NCBI GenBank assembly: GCA_947568835.1
Contig: OX387610.1
Location: 14,799,001-14,863,000 of the forward strand
Length of the DNA: 64,000 nucleotides
Origin: Protonemura montana
Lineage: Eukaryota > Arthropoda > Insecta > Plecoptera > Nemouridae
Reading direction: 5' to 3'
Both the position numbers and the translations under genes were made by a program. Position 1 is the stretch's first letter; every line of letters starts with the position of its first letter. Under the pieces are notes generated by a model. The model was not told the origin of the DNA and did not search any database. It saw only the letters and a program-made list of their open reading frames with translations. This document shows, piece after piece, positions 63,713 to 64,000 of the stretch.

Positions 63713-64000
63713 CGGTAAAGAAGATGGGAGGTGAAATCTACTGTCGGTACGGTTGCTGCTCCAGTCAAAGGCTACCGAGAGGACCAACCGTCGCATTGTC
63801 TGTTCTTTATTGGGTACAACATGTTTACAAAAATGACCCAAAAAGCCCCGAAACGATCACGTGAGCGATATTGTATCGTTTCTATAGAAATTATTAAGAT
63901 ATTTTTATTTACAAATCGTCTTTTTGACTTTGTTCAAAACACCGTTGTTCTCAAAAAGCTACGAGTTTGCTTCTTTGAGATATAATTTGGTCATTTTGGT

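Overview
This is a 64 kb piece of an AT-rich animal genome. It has GT-AG introns, large introns, Pol III-type SINEs, a hAT-type DNA element and LINE fragments. The protein families and the intronless C/EBP gene with Asn/His-rich tracts suggest an arthropod, most likely an insect. The order cannot be fixed from the sequence alone.

Four protein-coding genes can be reconstructed exon by exon, with matching splice phases. (1) A long-chain fatty acid transport protein / acyl-CoA synthetase (FATP, SLC27 family) lies on the minus strand from its ATG at 19524. Five coding exons are visible (344 codons) and the 3' half runs off the left edge. (2) A complete anoctamin (TMEM16 family) lies on the minus strand from 40350 to 23172, with 14 coding exons that sum to exactly 939 codons. 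(3) A complete VAMP4-type R-SNARE lies on the minus strand from 45119 to 42005, with 5 coding exons and 141 residues. (4) A complete intronless C/EBP (slbo-like) bZIP transcription factor lies on the plus strand at 46968-47963. VAMP4 and C/EBP are head to head across about 1.8 kb. The genes do not form a pathway. FATP imports and activates fatty acids at membranes, anoctamin is a Ca-activated channel or scramblase family member, VAMP4 acts in TGN/endosome fusion, and C/EBP is a transcription factor.

The rest is dominated by repeats, and these are the unusual part. There are a 5S-rRNA-headed SINE family, a tRNA-headed fold-back family, a second fold-back family (called FB1 here), a fifth family carrying a 60-bp module, and a 54-bp minisatellite in two separate arrays. 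There are also 103-bp, 114-bp and 36-bp arrays, a G-rich 12-bp array, a 31-nt poly(G) run, a clean 1,410-bp hAT-type element with 8-bp target duplications, and LINE 3' ends. Two themes recur. First, a defined internal module of a dispersed repeat is found as a single copy in one place and as a head-to-tail array in another. Second, repeats end within 0-25 bp of splice donors at several exons, and at FATP exon 2 the donor lies inside minisatellite homology.

Layout: 1-19.5 kb FATP exons 5 to 1 with repeat-filled introns; 19.5-23.2 kb intergenic with the hAT element; 23.2-40.4 kb anoctamin; 42.0-45.1 kb VAMP4; 45.1-47.0 kb shared upstream region; 47.0-48 kb C/EBP; 48-64 kb no recognisable gene, but long arrays at 51.2, 55.4-57.6 and 58.3-58.8 kb and scattered SINE pieces.
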